Assembly (NCBI RefSeq): GCF_000213575.1
Contig: NZ_GL892005.1
Coordinates: forward strand, 529,995-593,994
Direction: 5' to 3'
DNA length: 64,000 nucleotides
Source: Dysgonomonas mossii DSM 22836
Lineage (GTDB): Bacteria; Bacteroidota; Bacteroidia; Bacteroidales; Dysgonomonadaceae
In this document: positions 18,957 through 30,180 of the stretch, piece after piece
Layout of the letters: the number at the start of each line of letters is the position of its first letter
Position numbering within the stretch: the first letter of the stretch is position 1
The notes under the pieces: generated by a model
Told to the model about the DNA's origin: nothing
The model's input: the letters and a program-made list of their open reading frames with translations, nothing else
The model's database searches: none
Program-made: the position numbers and the translations under genes

Positions 18957-21900
18957 ATGAAAAGAAAGATTAAGAACAGATGTTTAAATGTATTCCTGCT
19001 ATTTATGTTAGGAATATTGGTATCAACATCAAGTATTTTTGCGCAAGGCGGAAATATCACAGTTAAAGGTAATGTGAAGGACAATAACGGTGAACCTATC
19101 ATTAGTGGTAGTGTTGTTGTTAAGGGTACAACTAATGGTACTATAACAGATTTGGATGGTAATTATGAAATCAATAATGTTCCGTCCAATGGTACTTTGG
19201 TTTTTTCTTATATCGGCTTCAAAAACATAGAAGTCTCTGTATCAGGAAAAACGAATATTAATGTGTTAATGGAAGAAGACGCTGTTATGTTGTCAGATGT
19301 AATAGCTATTGGGTATGCTACCGGTAGTAAGCATACTGTATCTGGTGCTGTACAAAAAATCAGTAAAGAGGATATGAATGCCGGAGTTGTTAATAATCCA
19401 TTAGATGCACTTAAAGGTAAAGTTGCCGGAGTTAATATTTCTAAGGTTGGAGGAGATCCAACAGCAGGGGCTTCTATTCGTGTGCGTGGAACGACTTCTT
19501 TGTCAGGAGGTAATGATCCACTTGTTATTATCGATGGGGTATTTGGAGATTTAGGGTTACTTAATGCAATTGCTCCTTCCGATATTGAGAGTTTTACGAT
19601 ATTGAAGGATGCTTCAGAAACTGCACAATATGGCTCTCGTGGGGCTAGTGGTGTTATTGTGGTAACAACTACAAAGGGAAAATATGGAGTTAGAAGCTTG
19701 AGTTATGATGGAACTTTTGGTATTGAATCGGTGTATAAGAATATCAAAATGCTTAACGGAAACCAATATCGTCAGGCAGTTCAGGATTTGGGATTGACAA
19801 ATGCTATTGATGGAGGAGCCAATACTAATTTCTTAGAAGAAATGCAACAACTTGGTTATACCCAGAATCATAGAATTGCCTTTGGTGGAGGAACAGAGGA
19901 TTCAAACTATAGGGCATCTCTTGGTATTGTAGATCAGAAAGGTATAATCAAAAATAACTGGATGAAAAACTATACTGCTAAAATTGATATTAGCCAGTTC
20001 TTTTTCGATAAAAAAATTCAATTGGAGATGGGTATGTTTGGTTCTAAGAAAGAACAACGATATGTAAATAACTATCAAAAGACATTTTATTCAGCAGCTT
20101 CATTTAATCCTACATTTCCAGCTACACAAAATGAAGATGGAACATGGCCGGAAGATGTTAATGCTAACGAGGTTGATAATCCTCTAGGGCGTTTGACTAT
20201 CAATGATAGAGAAAATAATGCTTATCTGAATGCTCATGCTAAATTGACTTGGACGATAATAGATGGACTTAAGTTTAGTGCATTTGGATCATATACATAT
20301 AATTCGAAAGAAAATTCGAAGTATTTACCAACAAACATAAAAGAAGGTATAAGAGAGAAGGGGTTAGCCTATAGAGGATTGGCTAATTCTGATATATTGA
20401 TGGGTAATCTTGGATTAAATTATAAAAAGACCCTAAATGATGTACATGCTATTGATATTCTAGGATTAGTTGAAGGCCAAAATTATAAATATCATGGTTT
20501 TACCTCTCAGTCGAGAGGCTTTGGTACTAATTATTTTGATACAGATAATTTGAAAGGTGGTGCTTTGGTAAAATATGGAGATGTCAGCTCATACAGAAAT
20601 GGATATGATATATTTTCAATACTTGGACGCTTTAACTATGTATATAATGGAAAATATATCGCAACAGTCAATTTAAGAAGCGATGGATCCTCTAAATTAG
20701 GAGATAACAACAAATGGGGCTTCTTCCCTTCAGCATCACTTGCATGGAATATGAGTGAAGAAGAATTTATCAAAAATATATCTGTTATCGATAATTTTAA
20801 ACTGAGAGCTGGTTATGGTGTTACGGGTAATCAGGATGCAATATCAGCATATAATTCACTACAGTTAATGGGCCCTACAGGACTAGTTACCGTAAATGGC
20901 GACCCTGCTGTATCATATGGCTACTTAAGAAATCCTAACCCTGATTTGAAATGGGAAACTAAAAAAACTTTTGATGCTGGATTTGATTTGTCTATCTTGA
21001 AAAATAAGTTAGATATAACTTTTGACTATTATTATTCTAAAACTTCAGACTTATTATTCAATTATACAGTACCGGTACCTCCATTTATTCATCCTACTTT
21101 ACTTGCTAATATGGGGTCAATGGAGAATCAAGGGCTCGAACTGGCAGTAAACTTTACTCCAATAAAGAAAAAAGATATGGGGCTGACTATTTCTGCTAAT
21201 GGAGCATACCAGAAAAATAAGTTGCTGTCTTTAGATGGTGTCTACAAAGGTCAGGAGATTAATGCTGCTACTTATATGTCTCTTGGAGGTATCTCTGGCG
21301 CAGGTTCAATCGGGGGAGATAACAACGTGGTTTATAATTTGGTCGGTCAACCACTAGGTGTATTTTATCTTCCTAAAGCGACTGGTATCATCAACGATGG
21401 CTTTGATAGCTATTCTTATAATATTTTAGACTTGGATAATGATGGCTCAGTGATTACTTCTGCGGGTAAAGATCGTTATATAGCAGGACAGTCAATTCCT
21501 AAGTTTTTCCTTGGGGCAAACATAAACTTTAGATATAAAGACTTTGATATTCAAACTCAATTGAATGGCGCATTTGGACATAAAATATTCAACGGTACAT
21601 ACTTATCTTATATGAATATGAATAATTTTCCAACATACAATGTGCTGCCTGATGCTCCTAAGATGAACATAAGAGACAACAGAGTAAGTGATTATTGGCT
21701 GGAGAAAGGTGATTATCTAAATATAGCATATTTAACTTTAGGCTATAATATCAATACATCTAAGTTTAGCAAATATATAAAGACGATGCGTATTACTGCG
21801 TCTGTAAACAATTTGCATACATTCACAGCTTATAAAGGTCTTTCTCCGATGATCAATAGCTCGACTCTAGACGCTAATAAAACAGATAACGATCTAGGTA

Positions 21901-21965
21901 TAGATGATAAACGTTTCTATCCATTGAGTCGTACATACTCTATTGGTCTTAACATTAATTTTTAA
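18957..21965 (+). CDS. SusC/RagA-family TonB-linked outer-membrane transporter
   Basis: This is a TonB-dependent transporter that imports oligosaccharides together with the SusD lipoprotein encoded next. The start is taken at the ATG at 18957, which gives a clear signal peptide (...STSSIFAQ). An in-frame ATG at 18933 would add eight residues. A carboxypeptidase-regulatory-like domain (VKGNVKDNNGEPIISGSVVVKG) comes first, then the plug domain with the SusC signature DIESFTILKDASETAQYGSRGASG, then a beta-barrel ending in GLNINF with a terminal aromatic residue. About 1002 residues is the usual size. It sits 13 nt before susD. The neighbouring GH97 and SusE/F-like genes suggest an alpha-glucan such as starch or maltooligosaccharides. 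Confidence 0.96.
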   Translation: MKRKIKNRCLNVFLLFMLGILVSTSSIFAQGGNITVKGNVKDNNGEPIISGSVVVKGTTNGTITDLDGNYEINNVPSNGTLVFSYIGFKNIEVSVSGKTNINVLMEEDAVMLSDVIAIGYATGSKHTVSGAVQKISKEDMNAGVVNNPLDALKGKVAGVNISKVGGDPTAGASIRVRGTTSLSGGNDPLVIIDGVFGDLGLLNAIAPSDIESFTILKDASETAQYGSRGASGVIVVTTTKGKYGVRSLSYDGTFGIESVYKNIKMLNGNQYRQAVQDLGLTNAIDGGANTNFLEEMQQLGYTQNHRIAFGGGTEDSNYRASLGIVDQKGIIKNNWMKNYTAKIDISQFFFDKKIQLEMGMFGSKKEQRYVNNYQKTFYSAASFNPTFPATQNEDGTWPEDVNANEVDNPLGRLTINDRENNAYLNAHAKLTWTIIDGLKFSAFGSYTYNSKENSKYLPTNIKEGIREKGLAYRGLANSDILMGNLGLNYKKTLNDVHAIDILGLVEGQNYKYHGFTSQSRGFGTNYFDTDNLKGGALVKYGDVSSYRNGYDIFSILGRFNYVYNGKYIATVNLRSDGSSKLGDNNKWGFFPSASLAWNMSEEEFIKNISVIDNFKLRAGYGVTGNQDAISAYNSLQLMGPTGLVTVNGDPAVSYGYLRNPNPDLKWETKKTFDAGFDLSILKNKLDITFDYYYSKTSDLLFNYTVPVPPFIHPTLLANMGSMENQGLELAVNFTPIKKKDMGLTISANGAYQKNKLLSLDGVYKGQEINAATYMSLGGISGAGSIGGDNNVVYNLVGQPLGVFYLPKATGIINDGFDSYSYNILDLDNDGSVITSAGKDRYIAGQSIPKFFLGANINFRYKDFDIQTQLNGAFGHKIFNGTYLSYMNMNNFPTYNVLPDAPKMNIRDNRVSDYWLEKGDYLNIAYLTLGYNINTSKFSKYIKTMRITASVNNLHTFTAYKGLSPMINSSTLDANKTDNDLGIDDKRFYPLSRTYSIGLNINF

Positions 21966-21978
21966 AGAATAAGCAATT

Positions 21979-23586
21979 ATGAAAAAGAAATTTCTATATA
22001 GTTTTATTGCAGGAGCAGTTATTCTAGGACTTAATGCTTGCTCTCTGGACGAAACACCGATTGATCAATTACCGGAAGATGAAGCTTACAAAAGTCAGCA
22101 GTTGATCTACTTGAACGCTGTAGCTGGATTATATACAGAGATTGGAGCTGATGGAGGAGGTAGTGGTTTGGCTGGAACTGATCGTGGTTTGAATGATCTC
22201 AATCTTTTTACTGCAGATGAAGCTGTTTTGCCAACTAGAGGGGCTGACTGGTACGATGGAGGGCTATGGGTTAATCTATATCAGCATCAATGGACATCTA
22301 CAAACGACCTTGTAAAAGGTTCTTGGGACTACCTCTACCGTGTTGTTGGTAAGTGTAATCAGTCGATAGATAAGATGCAGTTCTATTTAGATCAGGATAG
22401 TGAAAATGTATACCTTAAAGAATATATTGCAGAGGTAAGAGCGCTTCGTGCTATGTATTACTATTATTTATTAGATAATTTTGCCCGCGTACCTATTGTA
22501 ACATCTTCTTCTACGGAGATCAGTGAGGTAAAACAAGCGGAAAGAAGTGAAGTCTTCAACTTTGTAAAGACAGAATTACAGGAAGCGTTACCCCTGTTAA
22601 AATCGGCAAAGAGTGCAGTCCCGGGAGAATATTATGGGCGTATGACAAAATCTGTAGCATACTTTCTTCTAGCCAAACTGGCATTAAATGCTCAGGTCTA
22701 TTCTGACGATAACTGGGAAGATAATAACGGAGTTCCTAACGGCTCAACTTCATTCTCTGTTGATGGAAGTGATATAGGAGCTTGGAAAGCTACTATCAAA
22801 TACTGTGATTTGATAAAAGAAGAAGGTTACACATTAAATCCAAGTTATTCGGCCAATTTTGCTGTTAAAAATGAAGGTTCGGTAGAAAATATCTTTGTCA
22901 TACCAATGGATCCTACATTATATAAAGCAAGAAATATGTATTGTGTGCGTACTCGTCACTATGCTCACGCTAAAGCTTGGGGACAAGATGGATGGAATGG
23001 AGCATCAGCAACGACAGATTTATTAAAGGTCTTTAGAGAAGGTGGAGAAGATCCTCGTCTGAATATCTGCTTCTTTACAGGAAAGGTACAAGGACCCGAT
23101 GGTAGTGATATAATGGATGGAGATGTTGTGTTAGAGTACAAACCTGATGCTATAAAAATAAATACGAGTAATGAGGCTACAGAAAAAACTGCAGGAGCTC
23201 GTTGGAAAAAATATGAATTTGACCCTAATGCTCAGTCCGGAGGACAATTGGTTAGCAACGATTATGTCTTATATCGCTACGCCGATGTCTTATTGATGAA
23301 AGCTGAGGCTATGGTTAGAGACGGACAAAATGCAGATGCCTTATTAAAAGAAGTTCGCAATCGTGTTAATGCATCCGAGAGACCTGCAACGTTGGAAAAT
23401 ATACTAAAGGAAAGAATGCTAGAATTATCTTGGGAAGGATTCCGTCGTCAAGATTTGATTCGATTTGGACAATTTAATAAGGCTGCTATGGACAGAAGTC
23501 CTTCTGAACCATATAGGAAAGTATTCCCTATTCCATTTGCAGTTCTGGATAACAATAAGAATCTAACTCAAAACCCTAAATATTAA
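21979..23586 (+). CDS. SusD/RagB-family glycan-binding lipoprotein
   Basis: This 535-residue outer-membrane lipoprotein forms the lid of the SusC channel and binds the glycan. It has a lipoprotein signal with Cys21 (LGLNACSLDE), the SusD N-terminal TPR-like region (YKSQQLIYLNAVAGLY, WDYLYRVVGKCNQ, EVRALRAMYYYYLLDNFARVP) and a typical C-terminal end (ILKERMLELSWEGFRRQDLIRF, VFPIPFAVLDNN, LTQNPKY). It is paired with the upstream transporter, as in all sus-like loci. Confidence 0.96.
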   Translation: MKKKFLYSFIAGAVILGLNACSLDETPIDQLPEDEAYKSQQLIYLNAVAGLYTEIGADGGGSGLAGTDRGLNDLNLFTADEAVLPTRGADWYDGGLWVNLYQHQWTSTNDLVKGSWDYLYRVVGKCNQSIDKMQFYLDQDSENVYLKEYIAEVRALRAMYYYYLLDNFARVPIVTSSSTEISEVKQAERSEVFNFVKTELQEALPLLKSAKSAVPGEYYGRMTKSVAYFLLAKLALNAQVYSDDNWEDNNGVPNGSTSFSVDGSDIGAWKATIKYCDLIKEEGYTLNPSYSANFAVKNEGSVENIFVIPMDPTLYKARNMYCVRTRHYAHAKAWGQDGWNGASATTDLLKVFREGGEDPRLNICFFTGKVQGPDGSDIMDGDVVLEYKPDAIKINTSNEATEKTAGARWKKYEFDPNAQSGGQLVSNDYVLYRYADVLLMKAEAMVRDGQNADALLKEVRNRVNASERPATLENILKERMLELSWEGFRRQDLIRFGQFNKAAMDRSPSEPYRKVFPIPFAVLDNNKNLTQNPKY

Positions 23587-23608
23587 TCCCAAATTAAATA
23601 GCAATAAG

Positions 23609-25003
23609 ATGAAAAATAAAATTATATATTGGGGAATAACACTCTGCCTTATACTGGGCTTCACCGCTTGTGGCGAAAATGATAATTGGGTGGTAGTCGA
23701 TGACGTGCAGCCTGGTGTTTATGTATCAGGGTCGGCTGTGGTATATAAATCGATTGCACCGGCAGCCTCATTCAAGGCCGGATATCCGGATCCCGACACC
23801 GATGAGAGAGAAGGTGTGTCTACTATTTTTACATGGTTAAAAGCAAGTGGAGATTTATTTATAACAAAAGCTGATGCAACAGGAAATATAATCAATTATG
23901 GAAAAGGTGCAGAGGTTTCTTCTGTAACTAGTGAGCTTGTAGCAGAAGGTCCTGCTTACAAAGTGACTGAGGATGGTTTATATTTTCTTATTTACAACAG
24001 TAATTTAAGTCAACTCACGATAGTTCCGGCTAAGTTTGGAGTTATTGGAGCGGCCACTCCTCAGGGATGGAATGCCGAATCCCCTTTTACTAGTGTTAAC
24101 TATAACGAGTCGACTGCTACAGTTGAATTTAAAGGCACTTTCCCTTTTACAAAGGATCAAATGAAGTTTAGGTTTAATGGAGATTGGGGTATTACTATTC
24201 CATACGATGCATCATCTACTATTAAATTTCATACTAATATGGGATCTATCGGAGACTCTGATGGTGCAGTTGCACTTGCTTCGTCTTCTACTGAACTCAA
24301 AGGAGGAGGTAAAAACCTCAGTGTACCTCTTGGCGCGGCATACGATGTGACGCTAAAACTTGATCTTCGTACTAATAAATTCTCAGTCTCAGCAGTACAA
24401 GGAGAAATTATAAAGCCTACCTATCCCGAAGAACTCTATATGACAGGAAATGAGTTTGGCAATTGGTTCTCTGATCCTGCGGGTGTTGTTAAAATGGTTC
24501 CGGTTAATGGAGCTAGTGGTTCATTCTGGTGTGTAAGGTATTTTACAGCAAACCAAGGTTTCAAATGGGCTCCTCAGCCATCTTGGGATGGTGGCGACTT
24601 TTCAGAGCTAGCATCTAAAGAAGGATATTCAATAAAAGATGGTAACGCTGTAGTTGATGCTGACGGTCTTTACATGGTGTACATTGATATGGTTGCAGAT
24701 AAGATTGTTATAGAGCCTGCTAAGGTATACGGAATAGGTAATGCCTTTGGGGGATGGGATGCGGCTACATATCCGTTTACAATATCTGGGAATAAAATGA
24801 CAATAACTACTACCGCTGCAGGAGATCTAAGAATCTATGCTGGTTCATCTGCTGCTACAACTGATTGGTGGACTCGTGAGTTTAATATATTTAATGGAAA
24901 AATAGAATATAGAGGAGCCGGAGGCGATCAAGCAGCAGTACCTGTTGCTGCAGGCAAAAAAGTTACTCTTGATTTCAATGCCGGTACAGGTACGATAGAA
25001 TAA
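23609..25003 (+). CDS. SusE/SusF-like surface glycan-binding lipoprotein
   Basis: This 464-residue lipoprotein (Cys21, LGFTACGEND) follows susD by 22 nt. It resembles SusE/SusF of starch loci: an N-terminal beta domain, then repeated starch-binding-like modules marked by FGVIGAATPQGWNAESPF, LYMTGNEFGNWFSD and YGIGNAFGGWDAATYPF, each with Trp residues suited to stacking on sugar. It probably sits on the cell surface and holds alpha-glucan for SusCD. Sequence similarity in this family is low, so the assignment rests on position and these repeats. A strong terminator follows. Confidence 0.82.
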   Translation: MKNKIIYWGITLCLILGFTACGENDNWVVVDDVQPGVYVSGSAVVYKSIAPAASFKAGYPDPDTDEREGVSTIFTWLKASGDLFITKADATGNIINYGKGAEVSSVTSELVAEGPAYKVTEDGLYFLIYNSNLSQLTIVPAKFGVIGAATPQGWNAESPFTSVNYNESTATVEFKGTFPFTKDQMKFRFNGDWGITIPYDASSTIKFHTNMGSIGDSDGAVALASSSTELKGGGKNLSVPLGAAYDVTLKLDLRTNKFSVSAVQGEIIKPTYPEELYMTGNEFGNWFSDPAGVVKMVPVNGASGSFWCVRYFTANQGFKWAPQPSWDGGDFSELASKEGYSIKDGNAVVDADGLYMVYIDMVADKIVIEPAKVYGIGNAFGGWDAATYPFTISGNKMTITTTAAGDLRIYAGSSAATTDWWTREFNIFNGKIEYRGAGGDQAAVPVAAGKKVTLDFNAGTGTIE

Positions 25004-25027
25004 ATTAGATTAATCGAAATACTTATT

Positions 25028-25062
25028 AGAAGAGGTGGCTGATTTGGTCACCTCTTCTTTTT
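25028..25062 (+). terminator. Terminator after the susCDE-like operon
   Basis: A perfect 10-bp stem (AGAAGAGGTG at 25028-25037, CACCTCTTCT at 25049-25058) is followed by T residues. It separates the transport operon from the GH97 gene, which therefore needs its own promoter. Confidence 0.88.
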
Positions 25063-25065
25063 GCT

Positions 25066-25091
25066 ATAATCTGCAAACGTTTGCAGATTAT
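25066..25091. promoter_or_regulatory. 26-bp perfect palindrome, LacI-family operator-like
   Basis: The palindrome is centred between 25078 and 25079 with core TGCAAACGTTTGCA and further matching flanks (ATAATC...GATTAT). The CAAACGTTTG core is the type bound by LacI/PurR/CcpA-family regulators. It lies 86 nt before the GH97 start, between the terminator and the gene, where it could control GH97 expression. No LacI-type gene is in the window. Confidence 0.75.
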
Positions 25092-25140
25092 TTTGTTTGG
25101 TTTACAAGAAAAGGATTCTATCATTGAACTCTAAATGTAG

Positions 25141-27393
<2,253 letters not shown>

Positions 27394-27436
27394 AAGGCAA
27401 GATACAGTTAGTTATAGGGTTTGGTTATCTAGGTTT

Positions 27437-27467
27437 GAGTCGCTCCATTTGGGGCGGCTCTTTTATT
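27437..27467 (+). terminator. Terminator after the GH97 gene
   Basis: GAGTCGCTCC (27437-27446) pairs with GGGGCGGCTC (27451-27460), with two G-T pairs and a short loop, followed by TTTTATTT. Confidence 0.8.
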
Positions 27468-27497
27468 TCATTTATTCCAATCTATGAATCATAAGAG

Positions 27498-28781
27498 TTA
27501 TTTGCTGGTCATTATCTTTAACACTAATTTGTCTGTTTCTTGCATACCTACAGCACCTATACTTGTCAGGTTCTCTATGGTTTTGTCCACGTCGTCATCA
27601 ACAATACCCTCTAGCGAAGAAACTACTTTCTGCTCCATTGCCATAATTGCCGAAAGCACGGCTGTAGACACTCCGCTGGATATCTTCAAGGCACAACTAG
27701 GCTTTGCCCCGTCGCAGATCATCCCTGTGATATTGCCAACCATGTTTTTTACCGCAAATGTTATTTGGTTGTAATCTCCTCCCATCAAGTAAGTTATCCC
27801 GCAACTAGCACCTGTTGCAGCTGCAACACAACCACATAGAGCCGATAAACGTCCTAGTTTCTGCTTTATATATACTACTGTAAGGTGGCTGATAATTAAC
27901 GCCCTTATCAGACTCTCTTCCGAGCAATTTGTGTCTTCTGCATATGTCAGAACCGGAAGCGTTGCAGTAATACCTTGATTACCACTGCCTGAGTTACTCA
28001 TTACCGGTATCATAGCACCATCCATGCGAGCGTCACATGCAGCGGCGGTATACGACATCATGTGAGTAAGCATTGAATCTCCGAATATTTGTTTTCCCAA
28101 TGCTCCTGTCATCGTTTTAGCTACATTGTGACCATAGCTTCCTTGGGCTGACAGCTTCGAAGCGGTACGGTTTAGTTCCGCCGCTTGAAGTATAAAACGA
28201 ATATCTTCTATCGGAGTAGTAGTCGCAAACTCATATACTTTTGAAAAGGATAACTTTATCTCATCTTTATTCTCTTCGCAAAGGCTGTTGTCACATTCAT
28301 TTACTATTATTTCTCCGTTTTTAGAGATGTGAGAAAAATGTGTGTGTGTGCCTTTTATTATAGCTACAGCTTCATTTTCGTTCTTAAGGCAATGCACTTC
28401 AATATATAGATTATCATCTATATCTTCTTTAAGCCCTATTTCTATCCGTTTTTCCGCAATATATTCTTTCCCTGTATCTACATCTTCCGGCTTCAAGTCT
28501 TTCAGCACCTGTAGTCCATATTCACTTTTACCTATCAAAGCTCCTAGTGCAATCGCTATGGGCAGTCCTACCATCTTTGTCCCCGGAATACCAACACCCA
28601 TTGCATTTTTCAATATATTGGCGCTCAGGTATACTTTTATCTTCTCCGGCATAGTTTCCAATACCTCAGTGGCTTTGGCTACACATAGGGAGACCGCAAT
28701 AGGCTCTGTACATCCAATAGCCGGAACAACTTCTTTTTTGATTAAACTGATGATTAAACTACGTTCACATTCGTTTAGCAT
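27498..28781 (-). CDS. cyuA: L-cysteine desulfidase / serine dehydratase alpha-like protein (UPF0597)
   Basis: This 427-residue enzyme is of the CyuA (YhaM, UPF0597) family, an iron-sulfur protein that breaks down L-cysteine to pyruvate, ammonia and sulfide. Related proteins form the alpha domain of Fe-S serine dehydratases. The conserved cysteines expected to hold the cluster are visible: PAIGCTEP (Cys24) near the start, and GCVAAATGASCG and MICDGAKPSC in the C-terminal half. NSGSGNQGI is another family block. A TACCTTTG promoter element (28813-28820) lies about 30 nt upstream. No cysteine transporter is adjacent. Cysteine is preferred over serine as substrate from family knowledge only. Confidence 0.85.
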   Translation of the reverse strand: MLNECERSLIISLIKKEVVPAIGCTEPIAVSLCVAKATEVLETMPEKIKVYLSANILKNAMGVGIPGTKMVGLPIAIALGALIGKSEYGLQVLKDLKPEDVDTGKEYIAEKRIEIGLKEDIDDNLYIEVHCLKNENEAVAIIKGTHTHFSHISKNGEIIVNECDNSLCEENKDEIKLSFSKVYEFATTTPIEDIRFILQAAELNRTASKLSAQGSYGHNVAKTMTGALGKQIFGDSMLTHMMSYTAAACDARMDGAMIPVMSNSGSGNQGITATLPVLTYAEDTNCSEESLIRALIISHLTVVYIKQKLGRLSALCGCVAAATGASCGITYLMGGDYNQITFAVKNMVGNITGMICDGAKPSCALKISSGVSTAVLSAIMAMEQKVVSSLEGIVDDDVDKTIENLTSIGAVGMQETDKLVLKIMTSK

Positions 28782-28812
28782 GCTCTTTTAGCTGATTTAA
28801 GTTTTATTCAGA

Positions 28813-28820
28813 CAAAGGTA
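28813..28820 (-). promoter_or_regulatory. -7 element of the cyuA-like gene
   Basis: The minus strand reads TACCTTTG (TAnnTTTG), 32-39 nt upstream of the ATG at 28781. No clear -33 box was found. Confidence 0.5.
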
Positions 28821-28974
28821 CAGGTTCTTCTTTCAATTTATTGTTAAAGGCTTCATAAAAAAGGGAAAATAAAGAAATAATTGACAATAAGTCAAACTAT
28901 AGATTATGTTTTAGTTTATAAAAAAAGTAACAATAGCTATTTTGGGAATTGTCATATAAACAGTTGTTTGGGTT

Positions 28975-29094
28975 CAAAAGGTGACAAAGGTGACAGTTTT
29001 TGAGTTATTTTATTGTGTTACTTTTCGTTTTGTATAGAAAATACTATAGCAATCTATGAAAGCTTTTCTGTATATATAAGATAAATTTAGAATA
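28975..29094 (+). repeat. Interspersed intergenic element, copy B
   Basis: CAAAAGGTGACA (28975-28986) is followed directly by a second AAGGTGACAG. TGTTACTTTT at 29016-29025 can pair with AAAGGTGACA over ten positions with two G-T pairs. AAGATAAATTTAGAATA (29078-29094) matches copy C at 16 of 17 positions. The rest of the gap 28782-29230 holds only promoters. Confidence 0.7.
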
Positions 29095-29174
29095 TAACTT
29101 TATTTATATGGAGACCCTTAATAGGATCGCATCAATAGCCTTTTTAAGTGTCATATAATTCAATAGTCATTTAT

Positions 29175-29205
29175 TTTGACAGTGATAGTTAAAACCGTAT
29201 TTTTG
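29175..29205 (+). promoter_or_regulatory. Primary promoter of the lipid kinase gene
   Basis: TTTG (29175-29178), 19 nt, then TATTTTTG (29198-29205). Both elements and the spacing fit the Bacteroides TTTG/TAnnTTTG consensus. The ATG follows 25 nt later. Confidence 0.8.
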
Positions 29206-29230
29206 TACCGCAAAACAGATTCATTTCATT

Positions 29231-30178
29231 ATGGTTCAGAAGAAAAAAATATATGTAATAATCAACCCTAAGTCGGGTACTTCAGCTAAGCAAAATATTC
29301 CGCATAAGATTGCTGAAGCATTTGATCCCTATAAGTTTGATGTGCATATTTTTATTACCGGTTATCCCGGTCATGGATCAGAAATAGCCACTCAGGCGAT
29401 AAAAGATAAGGCCGACTATGTGGTCGCTGTGGGGGGAGATGGCACTGTAAATGAAGTAGGAGGGGCTCTCGTAGGTTCAGATGTAGCTCTTGGTATTATA
29501 CCTATGGGCTCGGGAAATGGTTTAGGACGCGACCTGAACATTCCAACCGATCCGAAGAAAGCAATGGAGATCATATTAGAAGAAAATATAATATCCATTG
29601 ATTACGGAACAGTGAATGATCGCATATTCCTTTGTACCTGCGGAGTAGGGTTCGATGCTGAAGTTGCAGCTAAGGTTTCAGGTAGGAAAAATAGAGGTTC
29701 TTTGATGTATCTCAAAAATATGCTTGAAATATTTTTTCAACAAAAGCCACAAGAGTATATAGTTACATGCCCCGAAGGAACAATAAAGGATAAAGCCTTC
29801 GTTGTTACTTGTGCTAATGCATCGCAGTATGGATACAATGCCCATATTGCACCTCATGCCGATATACAGGACGGGTTGATGAATGTGGCGATATTGAAAC
29901 CTCTTTCGATATTGGATGTGCCTCAAACTTCACTACAATTGTTTACAAAAAAAATAGATGAAAATAGTAAGATGGTTGAGCTTTTGACCAATGAGGTTAC
30001 TATTATTAGAGAACAAGCTGGCGTGATGCACATTGACGGTGATCCGGTAGAGATGGGAAAAGAAATACATGTGAAGATAATTCCATTCGGATTGAAAGTA
30101 CTTGTCCCTAAAAAACTACAAAAGAAACACCCTCTTGATCCACAAGAACTTCTGTTGAGGGTTTTAGGCTCTATTTAA
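29231..30178 (+). CDS. Diacylglycerol kinase-family lipid kinase (YegS/BmrU-like)
   Basis: This 315-residue soluble kinase of the DAGK catalytic family phosphorylates a lipid hydroxyl, probably diacylglycerol or a sphingoid base. The start VIINPKSGT, the nucleotide-binding VGGDGTVNEV (GGDGT near residue 68) and IPMGSGNGLGRDL are the defining motifs. A C-terminal beta-sandwich with MHIDGDPVEM completes the fold. Bacteroidota make sphingolipids, so a sphingosine-type substrate is possible but not shown. The stop lies two bases from the stop of the convergent DUF5686 gene. Confidence 0.92.
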   Translation: MVQKKKIYVIINPKSGTSAKQNIPHKIAEAFDPYKFDVHIFITGYPGHGSEIATQAIKDKADYVVAVGGDGTVNEVGGALVGSDVALGIIPMGSGNGLGRDLNIPTDPKKAMEIILEENIISIDYGTVNDRIFLCTCGVGFDAEVAAKVSGRKNRGSLMYLKNMLEIFFQQKPQEYIVTCPEGTIKDKAFVVTCANASQYGYNAHIAPHADIQDGLMNVAILKPLSILDVPQTSLQLFTKKIDENSKMVELLTNEVTIIREQAGVMHIDGDPVEMGKEIHVKIIPFGLKVLVPKKLQKKHPLDPQELLLRVLGSI

Positions 30179-30180
30179 CG

